Shown here: in pieces, positions 35,894-45,507 of the stretch | Numbering within the stretch: the stretch's first letter is position 1 | How the letters are laid out: each line of letters begins with the position of its first letter | DNA from: Desulfovibrio sp. | Lineage (GTDB): Bacteria; Desulfobacterota; Desulfovibrionia; Desulfovibrionales; Desulfovibrionaceae | Assembly: GCA_017396005.1 (NCBI GenBank) | Contig: JAFQNG010000093.1 | Coordinates: forward strand, 1-64,000 | Direction of reading: 5' to 3' | DNA length: 64,000 nt | The notes under the pieces: generated by a model | The model's input: the letters and a program-made list of their open reading frames with translations, nothing else | What the model was told of the DNA's origin: nothing | Database searches by the model: none | Program-made: the position numbers and the translations under genes

Positions 35894-35976
35894 TTCTAAT
35901 ATGATACACATACCAAACGGGACTTTATCAAGAGCCTCACTATTCCTCCCCAAGCCTGGTTAAAAAGTCAGGTTAA

Positions 35977-36010
35977 GCGGCCTCAGTAGTAACCTCACTA
36001 CTGGGGCCGC
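35977..36010 (+). terminator. Hairpin terminator after pal
   Basis: A 14-bp stem: GCGGCCTCAGTAGT (35977-35990) with ACTACTGGGGCCGC (35997-36010), one wobble pair. The T-tract is weak (GTCCTTTCC). The following stretch to 36169 shows no gene, RNA or repeat. Confidence 0.7.
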
Positions 36011-36169
36011 GTCCTTTCCATCACTGCTCTGGAATTTTTCTCCCGTGCTGTGCTTTTTTCCACGCCATAGAAAAGATCTGCCACTGGTTGTGTCCAGCAA
36101 AGCCGTTATCATAAGTTGTCACGTTCCTGTACCTTTGGCTGAAGCCGTTCTGCAATACGATGACCATCA

Positions 36170-36198
36170 TTGAAGTCAGTGTTGCTTTTGTTTATCAT
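36170..36198 (+). promoter_or_regulatory. Possible promoter for the GT9 operon
   Basis: TTGAAG (36170-36175) and TATCAT (36193-36198) with 17 bp spacing. If used, the transcript begins near 36205. This rules out the TTG at 36170 as a start codon and supports GTG 36248. Confidence 0.45.
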
Positions 36199-36247
36199 AC
36201 AGCCCGTCCGAGTTTTACAGTCCCGGCAAACAGGCCAGGTTCCAACA

Positions 36248-37480
36248 GTGCCCAGATTTCTTGTTTTACAGGCTGCGCGTTTCGGCGATCTTGTCCAGAC
36301 AAAGCGCCTCATCCTCTCGCTGGAGCAGGAGGGAGAGGTGCATCTTGCTGTGGATGCGGGGCTTGTGCCTCTGGCCCGGTTGCTCTTCCCAGGGGCCATT
36401 GTTCATGGGCTGCGCCTGCATGGTCAGCCAGATGTCTGTGCTCTGGCAGAAAACAAAGATGTGCTGACTCTCTGGCGCGAACTGGAGTTTCAGACCGTCT
36501 ACAATTGTAATTTTTCTGAGCTGACTGCCGCGCTCTGCCGCATTTTCGAGCCGGGGCGTGTCATGGGCTATAGGCCAGCGGCGGGGGGCATTTTGCGATC
36601 ACCCTGGGCCCGTATGATTTTTCGCCTTAGCGAGCAGCGCGTGCTTGCACCGCTTAATCTGATAGATTTTTGGGGTCATCTGGCTCCATGTCCCATCCCG
36701 GCCGCTGCGGTCAACCCGCCTGCACAGGCCGGAGGACAGGGGCTGGGGGTAGTGCTGGCAGGGCGGGAATCCCGCCGTTCTCTGCCTTTACCTCTGTTGG
36801 CCCAGGTGGTACATGCCATTTTTCAGATCAAAGGAGGCCCTCGGGTACACCTGCTGGGTACACGGGCCGAACAGCCGGCGGCCCGAAGGCTGATACGGCT
36901 GCTGCCTGCCAGAATGCAGGGCAGGGTGGAAGACCTGAGTGGCAAAACTGACTGGCAGGGGTTGGCAGAGGCCGTGCAGGGCCTGGACGCTCTTATCTGC
37001 CCGGATACCGGTATCATGCACCTTGCTGCCCATCTGGGTACACCGATACTGGCCTTTTTTCTCTCTTCGGCCTGGTGCCATGAGACAGGCCCGTACGGTG
37101 AGGGGCATCTGGTCTGGCAGGCTGCAACGCAGTGCTCCCCCTGCCTGGAAAGCGCTCCCTGCCCTAGAGGTACCGCCTGCCTGGCAGCTTTTGCGTCTGA
37201 CAGCCTCCTGCGCAGTCTTGCTTTTGCCCTGCAGGGGCAGACACATACAGAAGGCGATGTGCCTCCGGGCCTGCAAATATGGCGTAGTGGCCTTGATGCT
37301 CTTGGGGGAAGGTTCTCCCTTCTGGCTGGGCAGGATGCACATGCTGCGGAGCGTCTTGCCGCACGGGCTGTTCTGCAGGAATTTTTGCATTTTTCTCATC
37401 TGGAAGGCGTGCAGACTGATCAGCGTCAGCGGCTTGTACCTGATAGCGAGTGGATGCTGCCACCCTGGAGGTATGCCTGA
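36248..37480 (+). CDS. Glycosyltransferase family 9 (heptosyltransferase-like)
   Basis: About 410 residues with the GT-B fold of ADP-heptose:LPS heptosyltransferases. Seen: FLVLQAARFGDLVQTKRL at the N-terminus, VHLLGTRAEQPAARRL, then DALICPDTGIMHLAAHLGTPILAFF, the typical donor-binding block. A Cys-rich segment near 300 (QCSPCLESAPCPRGTAC) is the conserved pattern of this family. The GTG start follows AGG by 8 nt. The stop overlaps the next gene's ATG (TGATG). Acceptor is unknown: LPS core or flagellar glycan are possibilities. Confidence 0.85.
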   Translation: MPRFLVLQAARFGDLVQTKRLILSLEQEGEVHLAVDAGLVPLARLLFPGAIVHGLRLHGQPDVCALAENKDVLTLWRELEFQTVYNCNFSELTAALCRIFEPGRVMGYRPAAGGILRSPWARMIFRLSEQRVLAPLNLIDFWGHLAPCPIPAAAVNPPAQAGGQGLGVVLAGRESRRSLPLPLLAQVVHAIFQIKGGPRVHLLGTRAEQPAARRLIRLLPARMQGRVEDLSGKTDWQGLAEAVQGLDALICPDTGIMHLAAHLGTPILAFFLSSAWCHETGPYGEGHLVWQAATQCSPCLESAPCPRGTACLAAFASDSLLRSLAFALQGQTHTEGDVPPGLQIWRSGLDALGGRFSLLAGQDAHAAERLAARAVLQEFLHFSHLEGVQTDQRQRLVPDSEWMLPPWRYA

Positions 37481-38757
37481 TGTCACAGTCCCCTCTTCGT
37501 ATTCTGGTCGTTTTGCCCATGTACGGGGGCTCTCTGCCCATTGGCCGTTATTGCGCAAAGGCTCTGGAGAGCCTGGGACATACTGTACGGTTGTTTGATG
37601 CTTCGTTTTTTTATCCAACGTTTAACGGACTGCATAACCTGGGGCTTTCCCCGGCACAGGGTGTACAGCTGGAGCGCTCTTTCTTACAGGTAGTGGGGCA
37701 GGCCATCTGGGCTCAGGCGCAGAGCCTGGAACCTCATCTCGTCCTCGCCATGGCACAGGCTCCTGTCAGCAGGACTCTGTTACAGCGTTTTACCCGGGCC
37801 GGAGTACGTACGGCCATGTGGTTTGTGGAAGACCATCTGGTCTTCAACTACTGGCGGGACTACGCACCTCTCTATGATGTTTTTGCTGTTATTCAGAAGG
37901 AGCCCTTTCTTTCAATGCTGGCCGCACTGGGTCAGAAACGGGTGATGTATCTGCCCTTGGCTGCTCTGCCGGAATTTCATCAACCCTTGGCACTGAGTCC
38001 GGCTGAACGCAGAGAGTACGGGGCTGATATCTCCTTTCTGGGGGCAGGGTATCCCAACCGCCGTCTGGCCTTCCGCCCTCTGGCCGGGCGGAATTTCAAG
38101 ATATGGGGTTCAGACTGGGAAGGAGAAAGCCTGCTGGCTGCTCATGTGCAGCGACAGGGGGCGCGCATCAGTGAGGAGGAGAGCGTCAGAGTCTACAATG
38201 CTACCACTATCAATCTGAATCTGCATTCCAGCATCCAGGATGGAGACCTGGTCAGTCATGGGGATTTCGTTAACCCCCGCACCTTTGAGCTGGCTGCTAT
38301 GGGAGCCTTTCAGCTGGTAGACAGGCGCACACTCATGGACGGACTTTTTGCTGCTGACGAGCTGGCCATTATTGATAGCATCGAAGAGCTGTACAGTGCC
38401 ATTGATTTTTATCTGGTACATCCAGAAGAACGCAGGACAATCTCGGCTCGTTCCCGTTCCCGTGTTTTGCGTGAGCATACATATGAAAAGCGTATGCTGA
38501 GTCTGCTGACATATATGGAGGCCGCGCTTGGCCCCTGGAGAACCGCTGAGCCGGAGCAGACAGACAGACAGACATCTGATGACGCTCTGGACCCTGTTTT
38601 GCGTGAGGCCCTGGCCCGTTTGCTGCGCAAACTGGGATTAGGTAATCAGGCATCACTGGACGATGTGCTGACCCGGCTGCGTCAGCAGACGGGAGCCTTG
38701 GATGAGCTTGAAGCCAGCCTGCTTTTTCTGGATGCCTGGCGCAGGCAGTATCTCTGA
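37480..38757 (+). CDS. CgeB-like glycosyltransferase (GT-B)
   Basis: 425 residues. N-terminal DUF3880-like half (RILVVLPMYGGSLPIGRYCAKALESLGH) and C-terminal glycosyl-transferase 1-like half with GADISFLGAGYPNRR, FVNPRTFELAAMGAFQLVD and EERRTISARSRSRVLREHTYEKRM, as in the CgeB family (named from Bacillus spore crust synthesis). In Gram-negatives such genes occur with surface or flagellar glycosylation loci. A C-terminal extra region of about 70 residues looks helical. Coupled by TGATG to the GT9 gene. Confidence 0.8.
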   Translation: MSQSPLRILVVLPMYGGSLPIGRYCAKALESLGHTVRLFDASFFYPTFNGLHNLGLSPAQGVQLERSFLQVVGQAIWAQAQSLEPHLVLAMAQAPVSRTLLQRFTRAGVRTAMWFVEDHLVFNYWRDYAPLYDVFAVIQKEPFLSMLAALGQKRVMYLPLAALPEFHQPLALSPAERREYGADISFLGAGYPNRRLAFRPLAGRNFKIWGSDWEGESLLAAHVQRQGARISEEESVRVYNATTINLNLHSSIQDGDLVSHGDFVNPRTFELAAMGAFQLVDRRTLMDGLFAADELAIIDSIEELYSAIDFYLVHPEERRTISARSRSRVLREHTYEKRMLSLLTYMEAALGPWRTAEPEQTDRQTSDDALDPVLREALARLLRKLGLGNQASLDDVLTRLRQQTGALDELEASLLFLDAWRRQYL

Positions 38758-38813
38758 TTGACAGGGTAGTGGGATTATATACCGCCCCTCGGAATTTTAA
38801 GCTGGACTTAAGA

Positions 38814-40388
38814 ATGAAGGTGCAACTCAGTGTGGCGGGCTCTGCTGTTTCGTCACAGTTGGAACTGGAGGCCCGGGCTGGTGACAGTCTGTCGCACGCT
38901 ATCTGGCTGTCCGGGCTGCTGCCGCCACAGCCCCTGTGCAGCGGACTGGGAAGCTGCGGCCGCTGTCGTGTGCGCTGGTCTGAAAATGCTCCTGAACCAA
39001 GCCCTGCAGAGGAGGCCCTGCTTGCTCCGGCGGCTGTAGTTGATGGCTGGCGCTTGGCCTGTCGACACTCTGTGCCACAGGTGGGCGATGCTTTGAAGCT
39101 TGAGCTGCCGCCCGAAGCCTTTGCAGTTTTTCCGGCAGAGGCAGAGATTGATGGCAGCAGCCCTGAAGAAGAGCTGGCCCTGGCGGTGGATCTGGGTACG
39201 ACTTCGATATACTGGCAGGCAGTATGCCCTGACGGGCAGGCAGTTGCGCAGGGAAGCTTTCTTAATCCTCAGGCAGGTGCAGGCGCTGATGTGGTTTCCC
39301 GCCTGTCCTTGGCGCGGGATGTTCAGCAGCGTGCTTTGCTGGCAGGTCTGGTGCGCAGTGCGCTACGCAGGCTTTGTGAGCAGCTGGAGAGAGCGGGCAG
39401 TATAAGCAGTATTTGTCTGGCAGGCAACCCGGCCATGACCGCCATTGTGTTGGAGCAGGATGTGGAGGGCCTGTGCACGGCACCCTATCGCCTGGATTTT
39501 ACTGGAAATACAGTAGTTTCCTTACCGGATTTGCCGCCAGTCTATGTGCCACCCCTGCCTGCGCCTTTTGTGGGCGGTGATGTGAGCGCCGGCCTTGCGG
39601 CTCTACTGGCTGCGGATACGCCGCGTCCTTTCATACTGGCAGACCTGGGTACCAATGGTGAGCTGGCCCTGGTGGATGCTGAGGGCGAACTGTTTCTGAC
39701 CAGTGTTCCTTTGGGGCCGGCATTGGAAGGTATTGGACCGCAGTGCGGTCAGCTTGCCGGGCCTGATGTGCTGACGCATTTTAGTCTGACGCCGTCCGGA
39801 CTGGTTGGTCATTCCTGGGATGGCAGCAACGGAACAGCCAGAGGAGTCAGTGCGACAGGCTATCTTTCTTTGCTGGCAATTTTACGGCAGACGGGTCTGC
39901 TGGACGAAAGGGGGCTTTTTATGGAATCCCCCCCTGCAAACGCCATACCCCTGACTTGCAGGTTAGCGCAGGGTTTGTACCGACATCATGGTCAGATCTG
40001 CCTGCGATTGCCGCGTGGTCAGTGGCTAGCTGCCAGTGATGTGGAAGAGCTGCTCAAGATTCGTGCGGCCTTTGGGCTAGCTCTTGAAGTTCTGCTGGCC
40101 GAGGCTGGTCTTGCACCGGGTGATATAGCCTGTCTTTGCCTGGCAGGGGCGCTTGGTGAACATATTCGCCCCGAAGTGCTGGAACAGCTGGGTTTTGTGC
40201 CCGAGGGGCTTGCCCGGCGTATCCTTGCGGTGGGTAATACCGCATTGGCCGGGGCAGCTCTGCTCGCCTGTCATGAACAGGAGCGGGAGATACTGGCTGC
40301 ACTCTGCAAGCGCGCCCACCTGCTGTCACTGGTAGATAACCCTGATTTTCACAGTAACTATCTGCGTCATATGCGTTTGGGAGCCTGA
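38814..40388 (+). CDS. RACo-like reductive activator of corrinoid proteins
   Basis: About 524 residues. N-terminal 2Fe-2S ferredoxin domain with Cys 42, 48, 51 (CSGLGSCGRC) and 83 (LACRHS), then an ASKHA-type ATPase region: LALAVDLGTTSIYWQAV (about 124), ILADLGTNGELALV, and the RACo C-terminal block. Such proteins use ATP to drive one-electron reduction of Co(II) corrinoids in methyltransferases back to Co(I). No methyltransferase or corrinoid protein is adjacent, so the client is unknown. The annotated ORF can be extended to GTG 38769, but the ferredoxin fold starts at ATG 38814. Shorter than RACo of acetogens (about 630). Confidence 0.85.
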   Translation: MKVQLSVAGSAVSSQLELEARAGDSLSHAIWLSGLLPPQPLCSGLGSCGRCRVRWSENAPEPSPAEEALLAPAAVVDGWRLACRHSVPQVGDALKLELPPEAFAVFPAEAEIDGSSPEEELALAVDLGTTSIYWQAVCPDGQAVAQGSFLNPQAGAGADVVSRLSLARDVQQRALLAGLVRSALRRLCEQLERAGSISSICLAGNPAMTAIVLEQDVEGLCTAPYRLDFTGNTVVSLPDLPPVYVPPLPAPFVGGDVSAGLAALLAADTPRPFILADLGTNGELALVDAEGELFLTSVPLGPALEGIGPQCGQLAGPDVLTHFSLTPSGLVGHSWDGSNGTARGVSATGYLSLLAILRQTGLLDERGLFMESPPANAIPLTCRLAQGLYRHHGQICLRLPRGQWLAASDVEELLKIRAAFGLALEVLLAEAGLAPGDIACLCLAGALGEHIRPEVLEQLGFVPEGLARRILAVGNTALAGAALLACHEQEREILAALCKRAHLLSLVDNPDFHSNYLRHMRLGA

Positions 40389-41765
40389 ATGTCACATGCC
40401 CACACCCGTCATCCTCGCAAGTTCCAGTCTGCTCGCGGTACTATTGGCGTATCAGCTCCGCAACGTGCTTCCATATGGCCCAGGCCGGAATTGCTTTTTC
40501 CGCCACTGAGTGCTGACTGCAAACAGGCTTTGGAGCATCTGCCAGAGGTCTTGCAGGCTGTTTGGCCTCTTTCCAGAGCCCATCGCCGCTCGCTGCCTGA
40601 CGACATAGCAGCTCTTTCCCGTCTGCTGACAGTCGAGAGGCGAGACTTGCGACACCCGTACTGGAGCACTCCTGCCTTTATCAGTGCTTATCTTTACTAT
40701 TTTTTACCTTGGAATATCGTGCGCCTCAGCCGTCTGCTTGCGGCTTTGCCCCTGCCTGCCCCTGCAGCCGTGCCAGATGCTGAGGCCTTGTTGATGGATG
40801 TGGGCTCCGGCCCTTTGACATTACCCCTTGCGCTTTGGCTGGCGCGCCCTTCATGGCGTGCGGCCCCCATACGTGTTCTGGCGCTGGACAGCGCTGCCCG
40901 CCCTCTGGAGTTGGGAAAAGCCCTGCTGAAAGTCTGGGGACAGCGCATGGGCTGGCCTGTCTGGTCTGTGCGTACGGCCTGTGGTTCACTGGAAAGTCTG
41001 CCCCGGCAGGCTGCACCAATGCTCAGAGGAGAGAAAAACTGCTACTCTTGGCTTATTACTGCCGCCAATGTGATCAATGAGTTACGACCTGTACGCAAGG
41101 GGCGAGCCGAGGATTTTCCTGAGGAAGATAGTGCTGATGGATTGCAGGTTGCACTGTCTGAGGAGAGCAAAGTACATGGGCAGGAGCGCCTTGGAGGCGT
41201 GTTGAACGCATTGGCCCCTCTGCTTTTCCACAGCAGAGAGGCTCTTCAGGCGGTAGTGCCTTCTTTGCTATTTGTGGAGCCGGGTACCCGTCTGGGCGGC
41301 ATGACCATCATGCAGCTGCGCGCCCTGGCCCTAGAGGGAGGTCTGGCCTCTGTGCTGCCATGTCTGCATGATGCAGCCTGCCCCCTGCTGGCAGGGCAGG
41401 CTGGGCGCACCTGGTGTCATTTCACCTTTGACTGTGAGGGAGCCCCGGGCTGGCTGCAGAGTCTTTCCAGAGAAGCAGGGCTGGGCAAGACAGCGCTTTC
41501 TCTCAGTCCGTTGTTGTTACAGCCTGTGTCGCCGGTGCGATCGGCCCATGATGTGCGGGTGATCTCTGCGCCGTTTTTTGTACCTGGCTTGCGTGGTAAG
41601 GCCCGCTATGCCTGTGGCGCTGGAGGGCTGGTCCTGCTGGAGGATGCGACAGGCCTGCATTCAGGCAGCAGTCTGCCAGTGCAGATACCGCACGGGGGAA
41701 GGCGTGACGCCAAAAGTCAGGCTTTGATTGTACCCCGTCCTAGTGGCTCCGGCAGAAAAGCGTAA
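40389..41765 (+). CDS. Rsm22-like (methyltransferase-like 17) protein
   Basis: 458 residues. Seen: VRLSRLLAALPLP then ALLMDVGSGPLTLPLALWLA (AdoMet site, about 137), and a C-terminal Cys/His cluster CLHDAACPLL ... TWCHFTF, the Fe-S motif of Rsm22/METTL17. In mitochondria Rsm22 aids assembly of the small ribosomal subunit; bacterial homologues are little studied. The ATG follows the RACo-like stop directly (TGAATG), so the two are coupled. Whether it is active as a methyltransferase cannot be told. Confidence 0.7.
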   Translation: MSHAHTRHPRKFQSARGTIGVSAPQRASIWPRPELLFPPLSADCKQALEHLPEVLQAVWPLSRAHRRSLPDDIAALSRLLTVERRDLRHPYWSTPAFISAYLYYFLPWNIVRLSRLLAALPLPAPAAVPDAEALLMDVGSGPLTLPLALWLARPSWRAAPIRVLALDSAARPLELGKALLKVWGQRMGWPVWSVRTACGSLESLPRQAAPMLRGEKNCYSWLITAANVINELRPVRKGRAEDFPEEDSADGLQVALSEESKVHGQERLGGVLNALAPLLFHSREALQAVVPSLLFVEPGTRLGGMTIMQLRALALEGGLASVLPCLHDAACPLLAGQAGRTWCHFTFDCEGAPGWLQSLSREAGLGKTALSLSPLLLQPVSPVRSAHDVRVISAPFFVPGLRGKARYACGAGGLVLLEDATGLHSGSSLPVQIPHGGRRDAKSQALIVPRPSGSGRKA

Positions 41766-41821
41766 CTGCGGTTTGCAATTTCTGTTATGACAGAAGGATT
41801 TACCTACAAAATAAAGGTTGA

Positions 41822-44104
41822 ATGTTGATGATCGCTATACCCACCAATGTACCTCAGCCAAAACTGAACTCCAATGCCGAGGTAGTGCTGCAAAAGCGTT
41901 ACCTGCATAAGTCCCTGGACGGAACACAGACTGAGACCCCGCGAGATCTTTTCTGGCGGGTAGCCGCAGCCATTGCCGCTGAAGAGCGTAAGTATGCAGG
42001 TTCTTCCTGTGAGGCAGAAGAGCTGGCGCGGGAGTTTTATGATTTGATGACTTCCTGGAAGTTCCTGCCCAATTCGCCGACTCTGATGAATGCCGGTACA
42101 GAACTGGGACAGCTTTCAGCCTGTTTTGTGCTCCCTGTGGGAGACTCCATCGAAGAGATATTTGATGCAGTCAAGTATGCAGCTATGATCCACAAGTCTG
42201 GCGGGGGCACGGGCTTTTCTTTTTCAAGACTGCGGGCCAAGGAAAGTCGTGTGGGCTCGACTGGTGGAGTGGCTTCAGGACCGGTTTCTTTTCTGCGGAT
42301 TTTTAATACAGCTACCGAGCAGATCAAGCAGGGTGGTACTCGACGCGGTGCCAATATGGGCATTTTACGGGTGGATCATCCAGATGTGATCGAATTCATC
42401 CGGGCCAAGGAAACAGAAGGCGAATTCAATAATTTCAATCTTTCCGTAGGGCTGACTGAAGCCTTTATGCAGGCAGTGGAAAAAGATGAATACTATGATT
42501 TGATGGCACCCAATAGCGGTGAGCTTCATTCCCGCCTGCGTGCACGAGATGTTTTTGAGCTTCTGGTGAAGAAAGCCTGGCAGTCCGGTGACCCCGGTAT
42601 CATTTTTCTGGATCGCATCAACCGTGATAACCCTACCCCGGATCAGGGTGAGATAGAATCCACCAATCCCTGCGGTGAGCAGCCGCTCTTGCCGTTTGAG
42701 GCCTGCAATCTGGGCTCCATAAATCTGTCCCGTTTTTATCTGTTCGGACATAATACCGATGCGGATCCGGCCGCCAAGGGGATTGACTGGGACGAGTTGC
42801 GACGTGTCGTTCACCTTGCTGTGCGTTTTCTTGACAATGTTATTGATGCCTCGCGTTTTCCCCTGCCGCTCATAACGGAAACCGTGCACCGCAATCGTAA
42901 AATCGGCCTGGGCGTTATGGGCTTTGCAGATCTGCTTTTCCAGCTGGGCATAGCTTATGATTCGCAGGCCGGCATTGCTCTTGCCGAACGTATCATGGGC
43001 TTCATACAGGAAGAGGGGCGCAGGGCGTCAGCTGCACTGGCCCGTGAGCGGGGGGCTTTTCCTGCGTACGAAACATCCATCTATGCGAAAAGAGGAGAAG
43101 GGCCATACCGCAACGCTACGGTAACGACCATTGCTCCTACGGGTACTCTTTCCATTATCGCCGGCTGTTCTTCCGGGGTTGAACCGCTGTTCGCTCTGTG
43201 TTTCATCCGCAATATTTTGGATGGTGAGCGTTTAATGGAGGTCAATCCCTATTTTGAAGGTGCCCTTCAGGCCGCAGGTCTGACATCACCGGATTTGATG
43301 GAAAGTGTGGCAGCCAAGGGGTCTATTGCTGCCATGGACTTCCTGCCGGCAGAGCTGCGCAGGGTTTTTGTGACTGCCATGGATATTGACCCGGTCTGGC
43401 ATCTGCGTATGCAGGCCGCGTTTCAGCGGCATACGGACAACGCTGTATCCAAGACTGTGAACCTTCCCAATAATGCTACAGAGAAGGATATCTATGATAT
43501 TTACTGGCTTGCCTATCAGGAGGACTGTAAGGGCGTCACTGTATACCGGGATGGCTGCAAAAGCGTACAGGTACTGGCTACTGGTGATGGACAGAAAAAG
43601 ATGGATGGCAGCGCTATAGATGCACAGTCGGTACAGGGCAACAAGTCTGTATCGGCTGTGCGCAAACGGCCGGATATGATACAGGGCTTTACCCAGAAGG
43701 TACAGACCGGCCTTGGTGCAATGTACCTCACCGTCAATGAGCTGGAGGGCGCACCCTTTGAGGTCTTTGCCACCATCGGCAAGTCTGGTCGCTCCATCAC
43801 GGCCAAGGCTGAAGCCATTGGTCGACTGGTATCACTGGCTCTGCGTTCGGGCGTAAGTGTACGTGACGTGGTGGCTCAGATTAAGGGTATCGGCGGTGAA
43901 CATCCGGTGTTTCGGGGTAAGGGCCTGCTGCTCTCCATCCCCGATGCTATCGCTTGGGTACTGGAAAAACGCTATCTGCAGAATGAGCATATTGCTGACG
44001 TGAACGATCTTGAGCTTCAGCGTTGCCCGGAGTGCAGTGAGCCCTTGGTTTTTCAGGAAGGTTGCCTTAGTTGCCCGACATGCGGATTTTCCCGTTGCGG
44101 TTAG
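41822..44104 (+). CDS. nrdJ: Adenosylcobalamin-dependent ribonucleotide reductase (class II)
   Basis: 760 residues. The class II core is shown by FLPNSPTLMNAGTELGQLSACFVLPV, GGTGFSFSRLR, STNPCGEQPLLPFEACNLGSINL (catalytic Asn-Cys-Glu) and ATVTTIAPTGTLSIIAG. A C-terminal zinc-ribbon-like tail (CPECSEPL...CPTCGFSRCG) carries the redox Cys. It reduces ribonucleotides using AdoCbl as radical source, so it makes growth corrinoid-dependent if no other RNR exists. ATG 41822 or 41828 may be used. It ends 4 bp inside the convergent thioesterase gene. Confidence 0.95.
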   Translation: MLMIAIPTNVPQPKLNSNAEVVLQKRYLHKSLDGTQTETPRDLFWRVAAAIAAEERKYAGSSCEAEELAREFYDLMTSWKFLPNSPTLMNAGTELGQLSACFVLPVGDSIEEIFDAVKYAAMIHKSGGGTGFSFSRLRAKESRVGSTGGVASGPVSFLRIFNTATEQIKQGGTRRGANMGILRVDHPDVIEFIRAKETEGEFNNFNLSVGLTEAFMQAVEKDEYYDLMAPNSGELHSRLRARDVFELLVKKAWQSGDPGIIFLDRINRDNPTPDQGEIESTNPCGEQPLLPFEACNLGSINLSRFYLFGHNTDADPAAKGIDWDELRRVVHLAVRFLDNVIDASRFPLPLITETVHRNRKIGLGVMGFADLLFQLGIAYDSQAGIALAERIMGFIQEEGRRASAALARERGAFPAYETSIYAKRGEGPYRNATVTTIAPTGTLSIIAGCSSGVEPLFALCFIRNILDGERLMEVNPYFEGALQAAGLTSPDLMESVAAKGSIAAMDFLPAELRRVFVTAMDIDPVWHLRMQAAFQRHTDNAVSKTVNLPNNATEKDIYDIYWLAYQEDCKGVTVYRDGCKSVQVLATGDGQKKMDGSAIDAQSVQGNKSVSAVRKRPDMIQGFTQKVQTGLGAMYLTVNELEGAPFEVFATIGKSGRSITAKAEAIGRLVSLALRSGVSVRDVVAQIKGIGGEHPVFRGKGLLLSIPDAIAWVLEKRYLQNEHIADVNDLELQRCPECSEPLVFQEGCLSCPTCGFSRCG

Positions 44105-44511
44105 GCTTGGTGTGGTAATGGAACATTCGTCTGAAACCCTGTGGCCATAACCCTGGCGATAAGAGTCCCAGAGCCGTCGAAGACCAGTATCTCATAACTC
44201 TGGATGGATTGTCCGCCCCTGACTCTTCTGGCTTCGGCCACCAGAGGCCCTTTTTTGCCCGGCCGCAGGAATTCAATGCTGCTTGTTAGGCTGACAGTGC
44301 CTGTATTGCTCCCGGCATTGGCCGATGCGCCAAAAGCAACGTCAGCAAGAGCAAAAATAGCTCCACCATGGGCTACACCCATGCCGTTTTTGATGCATTC
44401 GTTCAGAGGCATGGTGACTCTGGACGAGTCTTCAGATGCATATTCAATATTCATTTGCAAGTGGCGCAGCAGTTGGTCATATCGTGCCACATAGTTTTCT
44501 GCTATATTCAT
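44101..44511 (-). CDS. PaaI-like hotdog thioesterase
   Basis: 136 residues. The active block is NGMGVAHGGAIFALADVAFGASANA (about 46-70) with the conserved HGG and Asp. The family hydrolyses acyl-CoA or phenylacetyl-CoA-like thioesters; substrate here is unknown. Convergent with nrdJ, overlapping by 4 bp. Confidence 0.88.
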   Translation of the reverse strand: MNIAENYVARYDQLLRHLQMNIEYASEDSSRVTMPLNECIKNGMGVAHGGAIFALADVAFGASANAGSNTGTVSLTSSIEFLRPGKKGPLVAEARRVRGGQSIQSYEILVFDGSGTLIARVMATGFQTNVPLPHQA

Positions 44512-44534
44512 AAGTAGTCCTTATTGTGAAAGAT

Positions 44535-44564
44535 ACGGGCCGGAAGCCGCAGCTCCCGGCCCGT
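44535..44564 (-). terminator. Hairpin after Tim44-like gene
   Basis: ACGGGCCGG (minus strand, 44564-44556) pairs with CCGGCCCGT (44543-44535) around an AGC/GCT inner stem. T-tract is short (ATCTTTC). It lies between the Tim44-like gene and the thioesterase gene. Confidence 0.6.
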
Positions 44565-44592
44565 GCCGTTTATGAGAAAAGGAAAGGAACTG

Positions 44593-45507
44593 CTAGTCTA
44601 CCTGCTGAAGGCCGTCTAACTTCCAGGATCCACCTGACAGGGGACGTACAAAATGCCAGATCTCTCGAACAGAAGATGGGGACTGCTGCTGCGGATCTTC
44701 ACGCATAAGCACATCAAAGTAAACCTGGGCACGCTGCTCGCTGCCTTCGTTTTCAGCAGAGAGCAGCTGAGCATTGACCAGCAGTATCTCAGTGACACAC
44801 GGTTCAGGGTCTTCAGCCATTTGCTGCCGCAGGGCATCCAGAACGGCAGGAGTGGCGAACTGGGCAATATCGTTCAGATCGCGTCTATCCCAGGAATTCT
44901 GCAGGCGCGTGTAGGCCATCTTGGCACCACGCAGAAAATCATCAGCATCAAAATCTGCAGGAAGATCCAGGGGTGCTCCACCCGCCTGACCAGCTCCCTG
45001 TGGAGTACTGCTCAACGTATCCCACCCACTGCGGACATCGTCACGATGCATGGTATAGTCCATATTCCCTGACATACCACCCACGGGAGCATTGCCTGCT
45101 CCGGCTGCCGCCGGCTGTTGTCTGTTGCGGAAGCGAGCAAAAAGCTTGAATCCGAGAAAAATAAGCAGGCCTACCAGCAGGATATCCATGAAGCCGCCGC
45201 CGGTGAACCCCGTACCTGCCAGAAGAGAACCAATAAGCGTACCCGCCAGAAGACCTCCTACAAGCCCACCCATGCCACCGAACAGACCTGGCCTTTGTGG
45301 CGCCTGGGTCTGGACTGCATTTTGTCGTTGGGTCTGCGTGCCTTGACGCATGGTCTGGCTGGGGGCCGGGGCAGACTGACTCATAGAGGGTTTGCTGCCG
45401 AAGGAGCGCCCACCACCCATGCGCGCGGCTTCGGCAGTTTCGGGCAGTACGACGGCTACAGAGGCGAAAAGCAGAAAAATTCCAGTCAGGAAGGCACTCA
45501 ATCTCAT
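44593..45507 (-). CDS. Tim44-like domain membrane protein
   Basis: About 304 residues. Signal or anchor at the N-terminus (FLTGIFLLFASVAVVLP), Gln/Pro-rich stretch (about 45-75), a Gly-rich membrane segment pair (GLFGGMGGLVGGLLAGTLIGSLLAG ... DILLVGLLIFLGFKLFARF), then a C-terminal Tim44-like domain with DDFLRGAKMAYTRLQNSWDRRDLNDIAQFATP. Bacterial proteins of this kind have no settled function. Start ATG 45507 fits the signal segment; the longer frame is not supported. Confidence 0.82.
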   Translation of the reverse strand: MRLSAFLTGIFLLFASVAVVLPETAEAARMGGGRSFGSKPSMSQSAPAPSQTMRQGTQTQRQNAVQTQAPQRPGLFGGMGGLVGGLLAGTLIGSLLAGTGFTGGGFMDILLVGLLIFLGFKLFARFRNRQQPAAAGAGNAPVGGMSGNMDYTMHRDDVRSGWDTLSSTPQGAGQAGGAPLDLPADFDADDFLRGAKMAYTRLQNSWDRRDLNDIAQFATPAVLDALRQQMAEDPEPCVTEILLVNAQLLSAENEGSEQRAQVYFDVLMREDPQQQSPSSVREIWHFVRPLSGGSWKLDGLQQVD

